A stretch of 64,000 nucleotides of DNA, taken from assembly GCA_039105265.1 (NCBI GenBank), contig JAPFFF010000001.1:6200001-6264000 (forward strand). The letters are read 5' to 3'. Under the pieces are notes generated by a model. The model saw only the letters and a list, made by a program, of their open reading frames with translations. It was not told the DNA's origin and ran no database searches. The translations under genes and the position numbers were made by a program. Source of the DNA: Tritrichomonas musculus (Eukaryota; Parabasalia; Tritrichomonadida; Tritrichomonadidae). Numbering within the stretch: position 1 is the first letter of the stretch; each line of letters starts with the position of its first letter. This document shows positions 36,570 through 45,448 of this stretch, piece by piece.

Positions 36570-39500
36570 ATGGAGATCAAAAAATGCAAATATCCAACAA
36601 CAATCGCAAATGATTTTAGTAACGATCAAATTCAAAGAGCTCTTTCAATATTATCTCAACCACTAGATAAAGTACACGCAACTTTAATTGAATTAACTTC
36701 AGAGCACAAATATAGTCTTTTAACATGTATACTAAGGCATCTTCTTGATTCTCCTATTACAGAGTCTTCCATTTCAATAATTGGCTGGTATTTCATTAAT
36801 TCATTAATTCCAACTCCAACTGCTTTTTTTTTTGTTAAAGAAATGATTAATCTTTTAAATGCATCAACGAATTCACCAACTGATAATGGCTTTGCTCTCA
36901 ATCGTTTATTCGCACGTACAATATTTTCTAAACTTCCAAAATTTACTGTTTACTGCAAAGCTTTATTAGCTCATCCTTGCCTTCAATGTGATAATGAACT
37001 ATATATTGCAATAAAGCAATTTTCACATGAGCCAGTTCCTTTAGAGTATGTTGACACCAAATTATATTTTGTTCAACCACACGAAAAACAATATTTTATT
37101 CCAATTTCTTTTCATGAAGAGATTTTACCATTACCTGAGTCAAATTCACCAATCACAATGAAGCAAAATCTATTCAACTCAATTGAATATGCTCGCTCTT
37201 TAGATCCTGATCAACAAAGATTATATTGCGTTAACATTTGTCTTATTTATCCTCCAACTTCATTAAAAATTCGTTTTTTACCCTTTTTATCAGCCATATG
37301 CTCATATTCAAAATTACTCTTACTTCAAATAGCTCGGAATTCATGGGAAGCATTTGAAACTCACCCACAACTCGAACGAATGGGAAGTTGGCTCGGTGTT
37401 CTCACTAATTCACAAGGGAGACCTCCACCTCTTTACATGCTCAATTTACCAAAATTACTTCGCGAAACTATAGATTGTGGAACTTTTGGACACGCAATGA
37501 TTTTTTTAACTGCATTTTATTCCAAGGTTTTAAACTTATTCCAACCACCACATCCAATTACTAATTTAGTTCTTGAAATTTTAGCAGCTGTTATGAACAC
37601 ACCAGGAATTCGAACAGATATTATCGAAAAAATCCACAAATTTGGAGAACTTCTCAAAGTTGATGTTTCATATTATTTTAATCGATCAATTATTATTCCC
37701 GAAAACTCATTTGACCGTTATGCACAATTTTCAAACGAATCCGATTCAGTTATTTTTAAGCCAGCTTCACTATTGAAAAAAGATGATGAATGCGACGTTC
37801 AATTCTGCTTAAATGCTTATTTCCATTATGTACCAAATCATGTAATGCTTCCTCTTGAACAACAAATAATTTTCAATCAAACCCAACGAATAGAAAAATA
37901 CTATTTCCTTGATACGTCATCTGTTATATCTCCTCATTCAACTCAAAATGCTGATCAAGATACTCTTCAATATATTGTTTCTCTTGCTATTGCAGATTCG
38001 CCAATATTAGCCAAAACAGCATCACGACTATTTCGAAAAGTAACAAAAGGAATGCAACCCTTAGATCTTGCACAAATTTTTCGATGCGCTTTTCCAAATA
38101 AATACATTTTCAATGCATCGCTTCACAGCCGTTGCTTTTCGCCAACAGACATCAACAGCCTTTTTTCTGAACTCTTAACAAACCCATATACAGCTCCTAT
38201 AGCAAGACCAATGATACTTGAATTTATGCCGTTTTGTTTTGAATATTATCCTAATTATTCGTTTGCATCACTTAAAGAGTTAACAAACGTTAATCCTCTT
38301 AAAAATGACGATATAATCATTCCCAAACCGAATTCATCACATATTGCCCTTCTTCGTGCATTTTTGAGTTTTTCAAGGAGCAGGGATGACAGCAACAGAA
38401 GCGATTTCACAGCAAAAATGAACAAAGTAACAGTTGAACATATAACATCATTGATTACATTTGTTTTATACGCAACTGTTAAAAGAGATTCACCGAAAAC
38501 TTCCTCCAAAATTGACTATTCAGCGATTGACTCACTTTGTTTTGCACTTGGAAAATGTGCAGGAAGAATCGATAATGATAATCTCATCAGCAGTTGCATT
38601 AATTCAGTCATGAACATTGCTCCAGCAGTCATTGAAAAACAACCAAAGTCTTTATTTAGGCTTGTTAACGGCTTATTTGGATGGCTTCATTTTCGATCAA
38701 ACTTAAAATTAATTGAATTGCTTGATTTTCTATCACCATTCCATTTTCCATCTTTTTCTCTTTGCTGGATTCAACTTGTTATGCATAGACAAGTCTTCCC
38801 AAGCCTTATTCGGACCAATGAGAGTCGTCCCATGCAATTTTGCCTAAATTTTGTCATTATTTGCCTAAAGCTATCCGTTGAGTATCCAGAGATTTTCTAT
38901 CGTTCAGTTTGTCGAATATTGATGACAATTCAATCATGCTCGCCACTTTTCTTCATTTCTTATCACCAACTACTTTTGGAATTCCTTCCACTTCACTTTG
39001 TTCAGTTTAGAAACATAATACTAGGCAGCTGTGTTGGCGAAAACAGCGAAGATTATTCACCACCAGTTGGCTTTGACTTTAAAGACACATTGAAGGCAAA
39101 AGCCGTTATTCAAGTAATTGATTCAATACTCCAGAAAAAAGAAAAAGATCGTGAAAAAGTGAAAAGTAGTGCTGCCTTTTTAACTTCTCTTTTCAAACGT
39201 GCAATGCTTGAAAACAATAGCAACAACATCGTCTACCAAAGTCAACGAGTTGAATTATTAAATATCAATCAGAACTCTCAAAGTGATAATACTAACTCTA
39301 CCACTAATTCATCTACTTCTAGTTCCAATTGTAACAATATTTTCATTCCTAGAATCATTTGGCAGTTTGTATTTTATTGCGTCAAAAAATCTGCCGATAT
39401 GAACGCTGTCATTCCAAGCACAAACTCAGACGATTTACCAACTTCTTCCAGTTTTGTTAATTTACCGATAGTTTCGCTATTCGCAGCAATTTTAGATTCA

Positions 39501-39812
39501 ACAGAAAGTTGCAACGAAACTTCAATTACAACTTTGGTTGAATCAATTGTCGATCAGCTTAGATATCCAAATAAACACACAACTTTTGCCTCTTGCCTGC
39601 TATTTGCACTATTCCAAAAAGAGGACAAAAATAATCGTGAGCTTATTTTGGTCTCTTTGATTAAGAGATTGACTTGTGTGACATCTCCTCCTCAGTCGGT
39701 GAGAAAGCTTTATCACAATATTATGAAAAAATTCGGAAATGAAGTTAAACAGATGTTCGAAGATAATAACGAATCAAATGTTTTCAAAATGGTACAGGAG
39801 ATTATTGATTAA
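36570..39812 (+). CDS. NOT1: CCR4-NOT complex scaffold, CNOT1/Not1-like (short form)
   Basis: 1,080 residues from ATG 36570. Residues about 150-385 match the Not1 MIF4G domain that holds the CAF1 deadenylase: LERMGSWLGVLTNSQGRPPP at 268, LPKLLRETIDCG, VLNLFQPPHPITNLVLEIL and FGELLKVDV. Residues 640-1075 fit the C-terminal Not1 domain, including LLLEFLPLHFVQFRNIILGS near residue 805. The complex shortens mRNA poly(A) tails in the cytoplasm. The protein is about half the length of animal or yeast Not1 (about 2,100-2,400) and lacks the N-terminal HEAT modules that bind other subunits. A Ser/Asn-rich insertion lies near residue 910. No frame break is seen, and the short form appears genuine. Confidence 0.8.
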   Translation: MEIKKCKYPTTIANDFSNDQIQRALSILSQPLDKVHATLIELTSEHKYSLLTCILRHLLDSPITESSISIIGWYFINSLIPTPTAFFFVKEMINLLNASTNSPTDNGFALNRLFARTIFSKLPKFTVYCKALLAHPCLQCDNELYIAIKQFSHEPVPLEYVDTKLYFVQPHEKQYFIPISFHEEILPLPESNSPITMKQNLFNSIEYARSLDPDQQRLYCVNICLIYPPTSLKIRFLPFLSAICSYSKLLLLQIARNSWEAFETHPQLERMGSWLGVLTNSQGRPPPLYMLNLPKLLRETIDCGTFGHAMIFLTAFYSKVLNLFQPPHPITNLVLEILAAVMNTPGIRTDIIEKIHKFGELLKVDVSYYFNRSIIIPENSFDRYAQFSNESDSVIFKPASLLKKDDECDVQFCLNAYFHYVPNHVMLPLEQQIIFNQTQRIEKYYFLDTSSVISPHSTQNADQDTLQYIVSLAIADSPILAKTASRLFRKVTKGMQPLDLAQIFRCAFPNKYIFNASLHSRCFSPTDINSLFSELLTNPYTAPIARPMILEFMPFCFEYYPNYSFASLKELTNVNPLKNDDIIIPKPNSSHIALLRAFLSFSRSRDDSNRSDFTAKMNKVTVEHITSLITFVLYATVKRDSPKTSSKIDYSAIDSLCFALGKCAGRIDNDNLISSCINSVMNIAPAVIEKQPKSLFRLVNGLFGWLHFRSNLKLIELLDFLSPFHFPSFSLCWIQLVMHRQVFPSLIRTNESRPMQFCLNFVIICLKLSVEYPEIFYRSVCRILMTIQSCSPLFFISYHQLLLEFLPLHFVQFRNIILGSCVGENSEDYSPPVGFDFKDTLKAKAVIQVIDSILQKKEKDREKVKSSAAFLTSLFKRAMLENNSNNIVYQSQRVELLNINQNSQSDNTNSTTNSSTSSSNCNNIFIPRIIWQFVFYCVKKSADMNAVIPSTNSDDLPTSSSFVNLPIVSLFAAILDSTESCNETSITTLVESIVDQLRYPNKHTTFASCLLFALFQKEDKNNRELILVSLIKRLTCVTSPPQSVRKLYHNIMKKFGNEVKQMFEDNNESNVFKMVQEIID

Positions 39813-40275
39813 TTAGAAAAAATATATATAATTTTTTTTGTATTATATTGTAATTTAGTAAAAATAAAAATAAATTTTTGTATTTATTTCGTTGCATTAA
39901 AGATTTTTTAGTTTTTTTGTAATGTATTGATATTTTTAATATGGGCGAGTTTATGGTTTTGAAAAGAATAAAAGGCTCAATTGACTGAAAACTATATAAA
40001 CAAGAACAAAGTTAAAGAAGTAAAATGAGATAAGGATTTTCAGATATAATTGCTAAAAGTATAATTTTGAAAAAAAATTTAACAAAATACTTCTCGATTG
40101 TTTCATCGTAATGCGTAGGTCATATTTCCTAGTTACAATCCCATTTACAATGATTAAAAATGAAGTTTTTTAAAACTTACATTTTTCAACTTTTTCTGAT
40201 TAGCTTTTTGAATGTTCATTGAAACTTCAAATTTTATTTCAATAATTATTCAAAAAACCAAAAGAAAAATTTTAT
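39813..40275. other. Intergenic, no gene seen
   Basis: 460 bp between two same-strand genes, A+T-rich, without recognisable features. Confidence 0.5.
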
Positions 40276-42081
40276 ATGAATCAATCTCGTCAAATAAATG
40301 TTAAACCTAATTCAACACGTGCTCGTCCAGTTCCAAAATCACCAATAACTCGCCGTGCAAAATCGCCACCAACAAAACAACAATTAAAAGAACAAAATGC
40401 ACCACGCTCAAGATCAACTCCAAAACAAGGATTTTCTTCTCCCACGAAAACGAAGCAAGCATCTTCCTCATCAAAAAAATCAGAAAGCGAACTCAAAGCA
40501 TCAGAAGAACGAATAAAAAATTATCAGAAAGAAATATTAAAGATAGAAAAAAATTCATCACTCGAATATGAACAATTAAAAAAAGAAATCGAAGAAATGC
40601 AATCATTACTTAACAGTGGAGTTCAACTTGATACTGTTCAAAAAGAAATTACATCTCTTCAACAGCAAAGAGATGAACTTAAAGAAGAAATAGCTGAAAG
40701 AAATAGAAATCAAAGCGAATTAGCTGATATTACAAACGAATATAATACTCTTGAAGAACAACTTGAAACATTACAAACAGATAAGATTCATTTTGAAGAA
40801 GAGATGACTAGAATTATGGCAATAAATGATGTTTTACTAGAACATATGAAAAACTCGCCAAAATATTCTGCATACAAGGAGAACGCTCGCTTACGAAACG
40901 AGAAAAGAGCCTTAACAGAAAAACTACAACGATGTTCCGAAGACATTTGCCAACAAAGAAGTTTTCGAGCAAAAACTTCAGCAAATTTTATTAATGAGGA
41001 AGTTCCATCAACACAATCGTTGAAAAAGGCTCTTCAAGAAAACGAAGCAAATGAAATTCAAAGACAAGATTTACTAAATAAAATTGCTCAAATCAAAGAG
41101 CAAAGACAAAGAGAACTATTTGATGCTTTTCGAAATGAAGCTGAACAAGCTTACGCAGAACTGGAATCATCAAAAAACGAAATTTCACAACTTGAACAGA
41201 AAGAAAAACAATTACAGAGCGAACTTTCACATTTACAATCAACCTCAAAAACAGATATCTCAATTCAAGATCTTCAAGCAACAAAAGCGCAGTACAGACA
41301 AGCTCGTGAAGATTACATCAATGCTCAACAAGAATATCATAAAAATCTTGTTTGGGAATTACAATTACGTATTGAAAACGAAACAAATCAACTTCGTCAA
41401 AAAGCCGCAGCACAAATCAATGGAATGAAAGCCGAACAAGAAAAATTAAAAGAATCTTTTTTATCATTACAAAATGCATATAACAAAGCCTTTACAGATA
41501 ATGAAGATACAGTTGTTATAAATGGCTCAGAGATGCCAATAGAGGAAGCACAAAATGAAATAGACAGAATTCAGAAGTTATTTGGTCATAAAATAGAAGA
41601 AATCCAAAAAGTTTCTAGTGATGAAGCTAAGAAAGAACTTGAATTAGCTGATCAAGAATTTCGTGAAATGCAGGAAATCAGTGCAGATATAAATAAATGG
41701 ATATCAGATTTACATTTATCATCATTACAGTCTCAATCGAGAGAAGAAGCTTTGAGATCTCAGATTGATATCTTAAATCGAAGATTAAAACATCCTTCAT
41801 TGAATTATGAACACGAAATGGCAGCTCTTCTTGAAAGAGCTCAAGGTGACTCACAGAAACTTAATGACCAACTCGCTGACTCTAAAAGAAGACTTAGAGA
41901 ATTAGATGTAATGCTTGGAGCACCAGATAATGACGATGTTTCGCTCGAACAAAGATTTCAATCAATTCAAGAAAGAATTGCTGCCCTTTTAGATGATTCA
42001 GATGATTCTCCAATGAAACTTGATCGGATAGAAAAGGATTTACGCGATCAACTTGCTCAACTGAAGAGCAAGAAAAAATAA
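40276..42081 (+). CDS. Coiled-coil protein with basic Ser/Pro-rich N-terminus
   Basis: 601 residues from ATG 40276. Residues 1-75 are disordered and basic (repeated Arg/Ser/Pro with SPTKQ, SPTKTK and STPK sites that look like proline-directed kinase targets). Residues 75-600 are almost entirely heptad-patterned, rich in Glu, Gln, Lys and Leu, with one gap around residues 415-425. The protein ends in a Lys tail. Such a layout suits a cytoskeletal or microtubule-associated rod; the basic tail could bind microtubules. No family is recognised. Same-strand neighbour of the phosphatase gene. Confidence 0.7.
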   Translation: MNQSRQINVKPNSTRARPVPKSPITRRAKSPPTKQQLKEQNAPRSRSTPKQGFSSPTKTKQASSSSKKSESELKASEERIKNYQKEILKIEKNSSLEYEQLKKEIEEMQSLLNSGVQLDTVQKEITSLQQQRDELKEEIAERNRNQSELADITNEYNTLEEQLETLQTDKIHFEEEMTRIMAINDVLLEHMKNSPKYSAYKENARLRNEKRALTEKLQRCSEDICQQRSFRAKTSANFINEEVPSTQSLKKALQENEANEIQRQDLLNKIAQIKEQRQRELFDAFRNEAEQAYAELESSKNEISQLEQKEKQLQSELSHLQSTSKTDISIQDLQATKAQYRQAREDYINAQQEYHKNLVWELQLRIENETNQLRQKAAAQINGMKAEQEKLKESFLSLQNAYNKAFTDNEDTVVINGSEMPIEEAQNEIDRIQKLFGHKIEEIQKVSSDEAKKELELADQEFREMQEISADINKWISDLHLSSLQSQSREEALRSQIDILNRRLKHPSLNYEHEMAALLERAQGDSQKLNDQLADSKRRLRELDVMLGAPDNDDVSLEQRFQSIQERIAALLDDSDDSPMKLDRIEKDLRDQLAQLKSKKK

Positions 42082-42102
42082 TTTATTATTATATTTTCGA
42101 AT

Positions 42103-42126
42103 ATTATTATTATTATTATTATTATT
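42103..42126. repeat. (ATT)n microsatellite
   Basis: About eight ATT units just downstream of the coiled-coil gene stop. Confidence 0.85.
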
Positions 42127-42499
42127 TAAATGTAAATTAGATTTAATTATTTTGAGATGAGCATTAGTCTTATCGAACCATTATTTTTTATATTACTATC
42201 AGTATCCATAATCGAAGATTAGAAAATTCAACATTAAATTAATTATTGCTTTTTTAGTGAATATTTAAATCCTTTTATACATGTAATAAATGTCACCTAA
42301 AATGGTGATAAAAATAAATCTTTGAAAATAGAAAAAACCTTTTTTTTTGAATAAATTATACGTTTATCGAATGAAAGATAGACTTTGAAAACTTTTCAAT
42401 TTCCTTTATAAATTTTCTTTTATATTGAAATATTTTTTGAAAGATAATTCTATATATTATTCAAATTTGTAAAATCAAAACTATTCAATAATTTTTAAA
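42127..42499. other. Intergenic, no gene seen
   Basis: About 370 bp upstream of the phosphatase gene. TTCAATAATTT lies about 15 nt before its ATG and contains a TCA initiator-like core. Confidence 0.4.
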
Positions 42500-43408
42500 A
42501 TGAGCAAAGAGTCCTTAGATTCATTCATTAAAAAAGTAATTGAAAGCGCCTCAAGTGGAAATTATCCATCAAATACCCATCAAATTAAAATTACAGCAAA
42601 TGAAGCAATCTCTTTTTGCAATAAAGTTAAGCCCATATTCCAAAAAGAGAAAACGGTTCTTGATCTTGCTGGCCCAATTAACATTTGTGGAGATCTTCAT
42701 GGCAATTTATCCGATTTAGTTCATTGCTTTAAACTTGGAGGTACTCCACCACAAGCTCGATGGCTTTTCCTTGGTGATTATGTTGACCGTGGTCCCTGTA
42801 GTGTTGAAGTTATTATGCTTTTACTTGCCCTAAAAATTCAATACCCAAGCCAAGTTTATTTAATACGTGGAAATCATGAATGTATGGAATTAACCGAAAT
42901 ATTTGGCTTTTCAGATGAATGCTTACAAAGATTTGAAACACAAGGAGAAAAAGTTTGGACAGCATTTTGCGATGTTTTTGAATATATTCCTATTGCAGCA
43001 ACAGTTGCTAATGAGTATTTATGCATTCATGGTGGAATATCACCCAAACTTGAAACAGTTCAACAAATACGAGATCTTCAACGTCCTTTAAAAGTTCCTA
43101 TATCTGGTTTAGTAGCTGATCTTTTATGGTCAGATCCATCTAAAGATATTGAAGAATTTTCACGAAGTGACAGAGGAACAACATGCATATGGGGTCTTAA
43201 CCCCATTAAGAAATTCCTTAGTGCAAATAACCTAAAAAGTCTTATACGCGCTCATCAAATGGTTAAAGAAGGATTCGAATTCTCATTTTCTCCAGATACT
43301 TCTGTTATCACAATATTTACGGCCTCTAATTATGAAGAAGATACTCCAAACAAAGCAGCATTCCTCAAATTTGATAAAAATGGAAAGTATGAAATAAAAC
43401 AATTCTAA
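42500..43408 (+). CDS. PPP-family serine/threonine phosphatase (PP1/PP2A type)
   Basis: 302 residues from ATG 42500, the usual length of a bare PPP catalytic subunit. All metal and phosphate ligands are present in order: GDLHG (64-68), GDYVDRG (92-98), GNHE (124-127), HGG (177-179) and RAHQ (250-253). The two metals activate water for hydrolysis of phospho-Ser/Thr. The C-terminus lacks the DYFL tail of PP2A, and the region before GDLHG is diverged, so it is a lineage-specific PPP rather than a clear PP1, PP2A or PP4 orthologue. Regulatory partner unknown. Confidence 0.92.
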   Translation: MSKESLDSFIKKVIESASSGNYPSNTHQIKITANEAISFCNKVKPIFQKEKTVLDLAGPINICGDLHGNLSDLVHCFKLGGTPPQARWLFLGDYVDRGPCSVEVIMLLLALKIQYPSQVYLIRGNHECMELTEIFGFSDECLQRFETQGEKVWTAFCDVFEYIPIAATVANEYLCIHGGISPKLETVQQIRDLQRPLKVPISGLVADLLWSDPSKDIEEFSRSDRGTTCIWGLNPIKKFLSANNLKSLIRAHQMVKEGFEFSFSPDTSVITIFTASNYEEDTPNKAAFLKFDKNGKYEIKQF

Positions 43409-43449
43409 TTATCAGTAATTAATAATAATTTTTTTTTTTAGTAACGGCT

Positions 43450-43467
43450 AAGGTCAATATTGACCTT
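43450..43467. repeat. 18-bp perfect palindrome
   Basis: AAGGTCAATATTGACCTT lies 42 nt after the phosphatase stop codon, followed by TTTC. It could be a 3'-end RNA hairpin with a very small loop or a dimer-binding site. Confidence 0.7.
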
Positions 43468-43971
43468 TTCATTTTCAATTTGAATATTCAAAAGAAGAAA
43501 CAACCTTTTTTTTGCATCTGCAAATTGAGTCTTTACACTAATGATATGATATATTGATATGCCACCTCATTTTTTGCCAAAAAAAGTTCTGATTCAAAAA
43601 TTAGTAATAATATCTTTAATTTCAGCTCATTGGTTCAAAGAAAAAAGATGATGATTTACAATAACTGAATTGTGAAATACACCTTCTTTAATATAACCTT
43701 GAAAATCGATTTGGTAGTATTTTATCAACTATGATAGGATACTTGTTTAAATATTTTCAATCATATGCTTCCAGCTTTCATTTTCTTTTCTAAAAGTACT
43801 ATTGATAACTATATCTTCACTGAAAAAATAAATGACATAATTAATTAATATATTAATATTTTTTAAAGAAGTAAATATAATAAAACATACTACTCATATT
43901 TTAAAACTAGTTTTTGAATCAAAAGAATTAGTTATTTAGAAATGTTAATTAAATTTGTTTATAAAAATAGC

Positions 43972-44391
43972 TTATTTCCCATGATTGCATGTACATTCTG
44001 GGCAGCATTTGTGATCTGGGGTGCATTGGCAATTTTCACCACATGTACATCCTGGGCAGCATTGGCATTTTTGACCATGATTGCATGTACACTCTGGGCA
44101 GCATTTGTGATCTGGGGTGCATTGGCAATTTTCACCACATTTGCATCCTGGGCAGCATTGGCATTTTTGGCCATGATTGCATGTACATTCTGGGCAGCAT
44201 TTGTGATCTGGGGTGCATTGGCAATTTTCACCACATGTACATCCTGGGCAGCATTGGCATTTTTGACCATGATTGCATGTACACTCTGGGCAGCATTTGT
44301 GATCTGGGGTGCATTGGCAATTTTCACCACATTTGCATCCTGGGCAGCATTGGCATTTCTTTCCACCTTGGCATCCACAATGGCAAGACAC
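43972..44391 (-). CDS. Metallothionein-like Cys-rich repeat protein (no ATG)
   Basis: A 139-codon frame with 47 Cys (about one third) in CC, CxC and CxxC arrangements, no aromatic residues and four 32-residue repeats of the type KCQCCPGCTCGENCQCTPDH followed by KCCPECTCNHG. This composition is that of metallothioneins, which bind Cu, Zn or Cd through thiolate clusters; each repeat has 11 Cys, enough for one cluster. The frame has no ATG: it is open back to a TAA, and the best start is GTG at 44391, preceded at about 22 nt by TCATTTTTAT, an initiator-like sequence. Either a non-ATG start, a mutated start codon, an unseen 5' exon or a base error explains this. Opposite-strand frames are also open but encode only hydrophobic repeats. 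Confidence 0.55.
   Translation of the reverse strand: MSCHCGCQGGKKCQCCPGCKCGENCQCTPDHKCCPECTCNHGQKCQCCPGCTCGENCQCTPDHKCCPECTCNHGQKCQCCPGCKCGENCQCTPDHKCCPECTCNHGQKCQCCPGCTCGENCQCTPDHKCCPECTCNHGK
43978..44361 (-). repeat. Four 96-bp tandem repeats in a 192-bp higher-order pattern
   Basis: Units 1 and 3 read CPGCKCG, units 2 and 4 CPGCTCG, and the nucleotide sequence of units 1-2 is almost the same as that of 3-4. A two-unit block therefore duplicated last. Confidence 0.9.
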
Positions 44392-44724
44392 TTTGATTAC
44401 TTAAATAAAAATGATGTGATGGAAAAGATGAATTGATATTTTCGTTCATTCAAAAAAAATATTTAAATTTTTCTGACAAATTTCAAATAGTCAATGAAAA
44501 AGTTTAAAAAAATATTTTCAGAATGAAAATTGTTTTTTCTTATAAAAAGTTGTCAAACAAATTGGTCGGAGACCGTTTATTTTCTCATTTGAATAAAAAA
44601 TTCATAAGAATGACTAGGAAATAACAATTGGAGAATTAATTATAATAAATCAATCTTATTATATGTATTCAAGCTTAGAAAAACCACAAGAAAGTAATGA
44701 TATTCAATTAAATTAATAATCGAA

Positions 44725-44917
44725 CTGCGCATAACACTCAAATAAATAAAATTTTATTGCACGCTGCTACAGTTCCTAAAAATAAAATGTATTGTATGTT
44801 ATAATTGCTTATTTTAAATGAAAAAGACACTTGAAGTAATTGGAAATTAAAATGCAACTTATGTTAAAAATGATTGATCTGCGCATAACACTCAAATAAA
44901 TAAAATTTTATTGCACG
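44725..44917 (+). repeat. 39-bp perfect direct repeat pair (44725-44763 and 44879-44917)
   Basis: Both copies start CTGCGCATAACACTC and end TTTTATTGCACG; spacing is 154 bp. Non-coding; the intervening sequence is not repeated. Confidence 0.85.
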
Positions 44918-45038
44918 TTAATATAATTTTCATATACTTTTATTTTCTATCATTTATTATATTGCATCATTTCATATGTAATATGTTCAGTATAATATCA
45001 AGTCTGTTAAAATGGGATAAAATTATTCAACCCAAAAG

Positions 45039-45080
<42 letters not shown>

Positions 45081-45082
45081 TA
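45039..45082. repeat. (TAA)n microsatellite
   Basis: About 14 units, just downstream of the BspA-like fragment. Confidence 0.9.
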
Positions 45083-45099
45083 TCCTTTTGGATAAGTAT

Positions 45100-45318
45100 T
45101 TAAAAATAAATATAATTGGTGAACGATACAAACTTTTTCAGAGAATAAACCATTTTTAATGATGATGGAATCATCAATATTACATTTATATCATCAAAAG
45201 CAGAAAACAGAATACAATCCAATTGAGATTCTTCTGAAAATTCAACAATTTGAAGATTTTTGCATTTGTCAAACACACCATACAGTGTTTTTAACACTTT
45301 TGGAGGAATGCTCTGCAT
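45100..45318 (-). pseudogene. BspA-type leucine-rich repeat fragment
   Basis: 72 codons contain two LRR_5-like repeats: IPPKVLKTLYGVFDKCKNLQ then IVEFSEESQLDCILFSAF, and VILMIPSSLKMV. This is the BspA-like repeat signature of trichomonad surface proteins. It has no signal peptide, no further repeats and no membrane anchor, so it is a remnant of a once longer gene, transcribed leftwards. The adjoining (TAA)n tract marks its downstream limit. Confidence 0.55.
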
Positions 45319-45448
45319 TGAAAAGTTATTTAGCCAATTTTATACCAAGCATTATTCAGAAATATTTACAAGTCAAGAAATCTAAAAAATAAAAAAAAAT
45401 AATAATAAAAAAAAAGAAATATCAAATTTCGAAAAAATATCAAACAAT

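Noticed and set aside
43978-44361. CRISPR-like array reading of the 96-bp tandem repeats
   Set aside because: Units are contiguous without unique spacers and keep a Cys-rich frame; the genome is eukaryotic.
43972-44391. A hidden 5' exon with trichomonad-type splice signals for the Cys-rich gene
   Set aside because: No GTATGT donor or ACTAACACACAG acceptor is visible in the few hundred bases upstream on the minus strand.
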